Positions 6,445-10,468 of a stretch of DNA of 10,468 nt are shown here, in pieces. A program made the translations under genes and the position numbers. The notes beneath the pieces were generated by a model. That model was not told the DNA's origin. It saw only the letters and a list, made by a program, of their open reading frames with translations, and did no database searches. The stretch comes from an uncultured beta proteobacterium (lineage in GTDB: Bacteria > Pseudomonadota > Gammaproteobacteria > Burkholderiales > Burkholderiaceae), in assembly GCA_903909925.1 (NCBI GenBank), contig CAIVXR010000042.1, positions 1 through 10,468 on the forward strand. The letters are read 5' to 3'. Within the stretch, counting starts at the first letter, position 1, and every line of letters begins with the position of its first letter.

Positions 6445-7013
6445 GAGTATTGAGGCGCAATCAGCGATTTAAATTTCGTTCTGAACTTTGCTAGCTTAGG
6501 CGCAACTACTGCCTTGCAATAGCCTTGATTAGGGTGCTGCACAAAATAATTCTGGTGATAGTCTTCGGCTGGGAAAATCGTTGGCGCCGCATCAATTTGC
6601 GTCACTACAGGCCTAGAATAAATCTTCGAGTCATTAAGCTCTTTCACTACTTCGTGAGCAATTTTATTTTGCTCATCACTATGCGTAAAAATGACTGATC
6701 GATATTGTGTGCCGTGATCATTGCCTTGATAGTTCAATGTAGTAGGATCATGAATCACAAAGAAAATTTCTAATAGATCCCGAAATGAAATTACTTGTGG
6801 ATCAAACAGGATGTCCACAATTTCAGCATGCCCAGTAACCCCAGTGCAAACTGCTTCATAAGTAGGATTAGGCCGGGGGCCACCAGCATATCCAGAAACA
6901 ACCGATTTAACCCCGGTAATTTGTTGATACACCGCCTCAAGGCACCAAAAACATCCACCGCCCAAGGTGGCTTGCTCTAGCGGGGACTGATTTTTTTCAA
7001 GAGTGTCGTTCAT
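6441..7013 (-). CDS. msrA: Peptide methionine (S)-S-oxide reductase MsrA
   Basis: Reduces the S-epimer of methionine sulfoxide, free or in proteins, with electrons from thioredoxin; oxidative damage repair in the cytoplasm (no signal peptide is seen). It has 190 residues, a standard MsrA domain. The catalytic motif GCFWC is at 20-24 with nucleophile Cys21; SGYAGG at 40-45, GHAE at 61-64, HGTQYRS at 100-106, FPAEDYHQNYF around 150-160, and a GYC with likely resolving Cys166 near the C-terminus. No MsrB domain is fused. The ATG at 7013 has AGGA seven bases upstream. A possible minus-strand promoter TTGGCA, 18 bp, TAGGAT (7049 to 7020) overlaps this site. It is convergent with pdxH and divergent from the aldehyde dehydrogenase. 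Confidence 0.96.
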   Translation of the reverse strand: MNDTLEKNQSPLEQATLGGGCFWCLEAVYQQITGVKSVVSGYAGGPRPNPTYEAVCTGVTGHAEIVDILFDPQVISFRDLLEIFFVIHDPTTLNYQGNDHGTQYRSVIFTHSDEQNKIAHEVVKELNDSKIYSRPVVTQIDAAPTIFPAEDYHQNYFVQHPNQGYCKAVVAPKLAKFRTKFKSLIAPQYS

Positions 7014-7061
7014 GGCTTTATCCTAATGCCTTATTCCTATATTTGCCAACTATTAAAAACT

Positions 7062-8459
7062 ATGAATCGCTTCACGATCCAGCTTGATGAAATCAAGGCA
7101 GCTTATGCAGCCGAACTCAACCCTACTCTTGAGGTAAGACTGGAGCGCATTGGTCGAATCGAAAAGATGATCAGGGCTAATGAAGAAAAAATCTGCAAAG
7201 TATTGGAGGCGGATTTTGGGGTGCGCCATCCAATTGAAACCCAGCTTGCAGAATTTCAGATGGTGTATCAGGCTTGTAAATACACTCGCAAACATCTCAA
7301 CGATTGGATTAAGCCCGTGCAAGTAGAAACCCCCGCTTTTATGGGATCTTCCCAAGCGTGGATTGAGAATCAATCGATTGGGGTTGTTGGCATCATGAGC
7401 CCCTGGAATTACCCAATTCAATTAGCACTTGTTCCTACAATTGCAGCGCTTGCTGCTGGTAATCGTGTTTGGCTAAAGCCTTCTGATCGCTGTTCTCGGA
7501 CCTCAGGGTTTTTAGCGAGCTTGATTCAAGAGTACTTTCACCCTAGTGAATTTTGTGTCACTACCGGCGGGGCTGATGTTGCAGAGCAATTTGCTGTATT
7601 GCCATTTAATCATCTTCTATTTACTGGATCAGAGGCTATCGGTAAAAAGGTAATGCGTGCTGCTGCCGACAATCTCACCCCAGTCACCCTGGAGCTTGGC
7701 GGCAAAACCCCCGTCATCATTGATTCCACCGCCAAACTCTCAGAAGCGGCGGCTGCCATAATTTATGGCAAATTACTCAATGGCGGTCAAACCTGTATTG
7801 CCCCAGATTACGTACTCATTGCACAAGGCAATCAAGATGCGTTTATTCAAGAGCTGCAAGCTGCCGCTCAATTGCAATTTAGTAACCCCGAAGAACTCAC
7901 TGGTCCAATTGATGATGCACAGCTGCAACACTGGCAAAGTCTGGTAAGCGATGCTGTAGATCGTGGGGCAAAAGTCATTCCATTGCTCAATAACTCAACT
8001 GCTAGCTCAAGAAGGTTTGAACCTGTTGTGCTCACTGATGTCTCACCTCAGGCTCGTGTTTTGCATGAAGAAATTTTTGGGCCTATTTTGCCTATAGTAA
8101 CTATTACGGATACTGCCGCAGCCATTGCTTATGTCAATAACAGACCGAATCCATTAGCGCTTTACTGGTTTGGCAAAGATAAGAAGAGTATGCAACGCGT
8201 TTTAGAGGAAACTCACTCTGGTGGCGTCACTATTAACGAGACCTTATTACATGCAGCTGTCGAGTCCTTACCCTTCGGTGGAATTGGCGCCAGCGGTATG
8301 GGTGCCTACAATGGCAAAACTGGCTTTGATACCTTTAGTCATCAGAAGCCAATTCTGGAGGTGCGTGGCTTACTAGGCACCAATCTTCTGATGGGAACTA
8401 AATCTGTTCGTCCACCCTACGGGAAGCAGACAGAGCGTCTAATACGCCGCCTCAAGTAA
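7062..8459 (+). CDS. Aldehyde dehydrogenase, coniferyl aldehyde dehydrogenase (CalB)-like
   Basis: NAD(P)-dependent aldehyde dehydrogenase that oxidises an aldehyde to the acid. Counted from 7062 it has 465 residues. Catalytic residues: SPWN with the oxyanion Asn116, LELGGK with the general base Glu211, and NGGQTCIAPDY with the nucleophile Cys245; the Glu-Cys spacing of 34 is that of short (ALDH3/CalB-type) enzymes. Other landmarks: LPFNHLLFTGSEAIGK, HEEIFGPILPI, LPFGGIGASGMGAY and the C-terminal FDTFSHQKP, all as in Pseudomonas CalB. Coniferyl aldehyde is the family's named substrate, but aromatic versus fatty aldehyde cannot be decided here. An upstream in-frame ATG at 7026 would add 12 residues; neither start has a Shine-Dalgarno. 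I prefer 7062 because the family N-terminus begins there and the 7026 start leaves only 12 bp to msrA. A TATTAA lies 5 bp upstream of 7062. Confidence 0.9.
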   Translation: MNRFTIQLDEIKAAYAAELNPTLEVRLERIGRIEKMIRANEEKICKVLEADFGVRHPIETQLAEFQMVYQACKYTRKHLNDWIKPVQVETPAFMGSSQAWIENQSIGVVGIMSPWNYPIQLALVPTIAALAAGNRVWLKPSDRCSRTSGFLASLIQEYFHPSEFCVTTGGADVAEQFAVLPFNHLLFTGSEAIGKKVMRAAADNLTPVTLELGGKTPVIIDSTAKLSEAAAAIIYGKLLNGGQTCIAPDYVLIAQGNQDAFIQELQAAAQLQFSNPEELTGPIDDAQLQHWQSLVSDAVDRGAKVIPLLNNSTASSRRFEPVVLTDVSPQARVLHEEIFGPILPIVTITDTAAAIAYVNNRPNPLALYWFGKDKKSMQRVLEETHSGGVTINETLLHAAVESLPFGGIGASGMGAYNGKTGFDTFSHQKPILEVRGLLGTNLLMGTKSVRPPYGKQTERLIRRLK

Positions 8460-8476
8460 TTAATTCGGGGAAACCC

Positions 8477-8505
8477 TTGTAATCGACTTCTCAAACTGTC
8501 ATAAT
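8477..8505 (+). promoter_or_regulatory. Candidate promoter for the helicase leader
   Basis: TTGTAA (8477-8482), exactly 17 bp, CATAAT (8500-8505, five of six matches). Transcription would start near 8512 and give a leader of about 185 nt before the helicase gene. It overlaps the terminator hairpin on the same strand. No competing promoter of equal quality is visible in the gap. Confidence 0.5.
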
Positions 8506-8518
8506 GAGAGGCTTTTTT
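8487..8518 (+). terminator. Rho-independent terminator of the aldehyde dehydrogenase gene
   Basis: CTTCTCA (8487-8493) pairs with TGAGAGG (8505-8511) through six Watson-Crick pairs and one G-T pair, with an 11-nt loop, followed by C and six Ts (8513-8518). It begins 28 bp after the stop codon. Confidence 0.65.
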
Positions 8519-8610
8519 AAGCAATTTGATTCATCGCCCCCCAGCTATATTTCAGCGTACCGTTTAGAAGTCATAAACACCAAAGTTACAAAAACGCGCT
8601 GCCGCCTGTC

Positions 8611-8688
8611 TGATGGTCGATGCCTTTGACCATCGCACCCTTTAAAACCATGGGTGCAACATACGGAGACATCCCTTTGAGGGGATGT
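8611..8688 (+). promoter_or_regulatory. Structured 5' leader of the RNA helicase gene: three tandem hairpins
   Basis: Hairpin 1: GATGGTC (8612-8618) with GACCATC (8628-8634), 7 bp, 9-nt loop. Hairpin 2: GCACCC (8635-8640) with GGGTGC (8652-8657), 6 bp, 11-nt loop, starting one base after hairpin 1 ends. Hairpin 3: ACATCCC (8669-8675) with GGGATGT (8682-8688), plus a T-G pair, leaving a four-base loop. The right arm of hairpin 3 contains the only Shine-Dalgarno-like run (GAGGGG, 8679-8684) and an in-frame ATG (8685). None is followed by a T-run, so these are leader structures rather than terminators. No named RNA family is recognised. Confidence 0.55.
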
Positions 8689-8696
8689 GTAATAGC

Positions 8697-10226
8697 ATGA
8701 CTTTTTCTAAAGAAACGAAACACGAGTCGAAAGACTCAAAACCTCCTGGAATGACATTCCAGTCTTTTGCCCTAGCAGCGCCACTTCTAAAGAACGTGGC
8801 TGAGTTAGGCTTTACCCAGCCTACTGATGTTCAAGCTCAGGTCATTCCTGCTGCTTTAGCTGGTGGCGACTTATTGGTCAGCAGCCAAACGGGTAGCGGT
8901 AAAACCGCAGCATTTTTATTGCCTTTGATTAATCAACTGATCGAAGCCAATCCGAGTAATTCACCTGTACCAGGCCGCGCACAACCTAAAGTATTAGTGC
9001 TCTGCCCTACCCGTGAACTAGCACAACAGGTTACCGCTGATGCAGTGAACTTAGTTCGCGGCATGAAAGGTATCCGTATTGCAACCATCATGGGTGGCAT
9101 GCCTTACGGCAAGCAAATCCAAGCTCTAAAAGGTGCATTGTTAGTTGTTGCAACTCCAGGTCGTTTACTCGACTTGTGCGATAGCAAAGCAATTCGACTA
9201 GATGATGTAAAGCAACTCGTGATTGATGAAGCCGATCGTATGCTTGATATGGGATTTGCAGATGACCTCGAGGCAATTGACAAACGTTGCTCTGGCCGTA
9301 ATCAGACCTTAATGTTCTCTGCAACCTTCGCGCCTAAGATTATGTCCTTGGCCAATGCACTAACTAGCGATGCTAAGCGTATTGAACTTGCTCATGCAGG
9401 TGAAAAGCACGCTAACATCGAACAGAAATTACATTGGGCCGACAGTATGTCACACAAGCATAAGCTTCTTGAGCACATTTTGGCAGATGCCACTTTAGAT
9501 CAAGCGGTTGTGTTTGCAAGCACTCAAGTTGAAAGCGAAAAGATCGCTGACACATTGCGTGCTAATGGCTACGAAGCTACTGCACTTCATGGTGCAATGC
9601 CTCAAGCTGTCCGCATGCGTCGCCTAGAGTCTTTACGTAAAGGTCACACCAAGATTTTAGTGGCGACTGATGTAGCGGCTCGCGGTATTGATGTACCGCG
9701 TATTAGTCACGTCATTAACTTTGGCTTGCCAATGAAACCAGAAGACTATACACACCGCATTGGTCGTACTGGTCGCGCTGGTCGCAACGGCGTAGCTATC
9801 ACCCTAGTTGAACATCGTGATCGCGCCAAGATTCGTAATATCGAGCGCTTTACGCAGCAAGATATCGTCGCATCGGTTATTGCCGGTCTTGAGCCACAAG
9901 CCAAGCCTAGCTTTGGTGGCGGTGGTGGCGGACGCCCTGGCGGTCGCTCTGGTGGTGGTAATCGCTCTGGTGGCGGTCGTTATGGTTCAGGTGCACGCTC
10001 TGAATCTCGCTTTGGTGGTAGCTCTGGCGGTGGAAGTCGTTCGGGTAACCATTTTGAAGCACGTTCGACTGGTTCTGCTGACTCACGCCCTGCACGCTCT
10101 GCTGACTCACGCCCTGCGCGTTCTGCTGACTCACGTCCAGCACGTTCAGGTGATTCACGTCCAGCAGGTCCACGTTTTGCTAAACCAAAGTCTGGCGGTC
10201 AACGTCGGAACTTTAGCGGTAGCTAA
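8697..10226 (+). CDS. rhlE: DEAD-box ATP-dependent RNA helicase, RhlE type
   Basis: ATP-dependent RNA unwinding, probably in ribosome assembly, RNA decay or growth in the cold, as for RhlE/DeaD relatives. From 8697 it has 509 residues. Motifs in order: Q-motif GFTQPTDVQ near 40-50, motif I SQTGSGKT at 63-70 with Lys69, PTRELAQQ, TPGRL, DEAD at 177-180, SAT at 208-210, VVFASTQ, TDVAARGID, and HRIGRTGRAGR at 353-363. After about residue 400 comes a disordered tail rich in Gly, Arg and Ser, ending in four SADSRPAR-like repeats; such tails bind RNA. An in-frame ATG at 8685 lies inside a hairpin and directly abuts the Shine-Dalgarno, so 8697 is preferred; its spacing of 12 nt is long, so the start is uncertain by 4 codons. 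rhlE is a subgroup call. ubiC follows after 2 bp. Confidence 0.93.
   Translation: MTFSKETKHESKDSKPPGMTFQSFALAAPLLKNVAELGFTQPTDVQAQVIPAALAGGDLLVSSQTGSGKTAAFLLPLINQLIEANPSNSPVPGRAQPKVLVLCPTRELAQQVTADAVNLVRGMKGIRIATIMGGMPYGKQIQALKGALLVVATPGRLLDLCDSKAIRLDDVKQLVIDEADRMLDMGFADDLEAIDKRCSGRNQTLMFSATFAPKIMSLANALTSDAKRIELAHAGEKHANIEQKLHWADSMSHKHKLLEHILADATLDQAVVFASTQVESEKIADTLRANGYEATALHGAMPQAVRMRRLESLRKGHTKILVATDVAARGIDVPRISHVINFGLPMKPEDYTHRIGRTGRAGRNGVAITLVEHRDRAKIRNIERFTQQDIVASVIAGLEPQAKPSFGGGGGGRPGGRSGGGNRSGGGRYGSGARSESRFGGSSGGGSRSGNHFEARSTGSADSRPARSADSRPARSADSRPARSGDSRPAGPRFAKPKSGGQRRNFSGS
10074..10169 (+). repeat. Four tandem 24-bp repeats coding for SADSRPAR units
   Basis: Units at 10074-10097, 10098-10121, 10122-10145 and 10146-10169. 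The first three encode identical octapeptides; the fourth reads SGDSRPAG. Units 1 and 2 differ at two bases and later units differ more, mostly at third positions, so the amplification is not brand new and the peptide looks conserved. It lies in frame in the helicase tail. Confidence 0.93.
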
Positions 10227-10228
10227 GA

Positions 10229-10468
10229 ATGATTCGCCGTAATCGTCTCCGTTCTGCATGGAATCGAGTCGGTTCCGGTGAAATTCATCGGGCGCCACGA
10301 AAGTGGCAGCCTTGGCTTAGCGATACAGGGTCACTTACACAAAAAATTGAGGCTGCAATTGGTCAAAAACTAGAAGTACAAGTTTTGCGTGATTGCCCTC
10401 AATCTCTCAATAGCGACGAAAGTCGCTATTTCCATTTCAAGATTAGGCGCTGTAGAGTACGCGAGGTA
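10229..10468 (+). CDS. ubiC: Chorismate pyruvate-lyase, N-terminal part (partial at window edge)
   Basis: Cleaves chorismate to 4-hydroxybenzoate and pyruvate, the committed step of ubiquinone synthesis, in the cytoplasm. Only the first 80 codons lie in the window; the family is about 165-200 residues. Evidence is the characteristic block WQPWLSDTGSLTQKIE followed by a G-x-x-L-x-V-x-V-L-R strand and an ESRYFHFKIRR strand, which align with E. coli UbiC (WLLLEDSMTKRFEQ, then KESRYWLREI). The ATG is 2 bp after the helicase stop with only a weak TAAG-like ribosome site, so translation is probably coupled to that of the helicase. The N-terminal 25 residues are basic and poorly conserved; an internal start cannot be fully excluded. 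Confidence 0.85.
   Translation, partial: MIRRNRLRSAWNRVGSGEIHRAPRKWQPWLSDTGSLTQKIEAAIGQKLEVQVLRDCPQSLNSDESRYFHFKIRRCRVREV

Noticed and set aside
10074..10169. Possible CRISPR-like array
   Set aside because: Repeats are contiguous without spacers and encode an in-frame peptide repeat.
9808..10242. Long alternative plus-strand frame and a minus-strand frame across the helicase tail
   Set aside because: The products are Val/Ala/Leu- or Gln/Ser/His-rich shadows of the repetitive Gly-Arg-Ser codons; the helicase frame carries all domain motifs up to the tail.

Overview
The window looks like chromosomal DNA of a free-living betaproteobacterium. The moderately AT-leaning composition, tight gene packing and protein sequences (PepN, PdxH, TcdA, a CalB-type aldehyde dehydrogenase, a glycine-rich RhlE-type helicase directly followed by ubiC) fit Burkholderiaceae and most resemble Polynucleobacter. 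That placement is recognition from memory, not a database result. I see no tRNA, rRNA, CRISPR array, insertion sequence, phage gene or toxin-antitoxin pair, and no convincing unknown multi-gene system. The less ordinary signals are in the regulatory DNA and in one gene remnant.

Layout. Positions 1-5786 are read on the minus strand. In transcription order they hold tcdA (tRNA ct6A37 formation), a 246-bp regulatory gap, an AAT-family amino acid permease with a TTG start, ald (alanine dehydrogenase) 12 bp further on, a 39-codon ORF that looks like an internally deleted GDT1/UPF0016 membrane transporter gene, and pepN (aminopeptidase N), which runs off the left edge without its C-terminal part. 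From 5809 the strands alternate: pdxH (+), msrA (-), a coniferyl-aldehyde-dehydrogenase-like gene (+), then after a terminator and a structured leader the DEAD-box helicase gene (+) and the first 80 codons of ubiC (+), cut by the right edge.

How the genes fit together. The permease-ald pair is a likely amino acid (probably alanine) uptake and catabolism operon, and PepN supplies free amino acids from peptides. PdxH makes the PLP cofactor used in amino acid metabolism. MsrA repairs oxidised methionine, and the divergent aldehyde dehydrogenase probably detoxifies or uses aromatic or aliphatic aldehydes. The helicase and ubiC (chorismate to 4-hydroxybenzoate, first step of ubiquinone synthesis) are 2 bp apart and probably co-transcribed, although functionally unrelated.

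Points worth attention: (1) three tandem hairpins in the leader of the RNA helicase gene, the last of which buries the Shine-Dalgarno sequence; (2) the GDT1-like mini-ORF; (3) a 22-bp tcdA/pdxH gap with overlapping back-to-back -10 elements and a predicted leaderless pdxH mRNA; (4) a promoter-like element superimposed on a terminator after the aldehyde dehydrogenase; (5) four 24-bp repeats in the disordered tail of the helicase.
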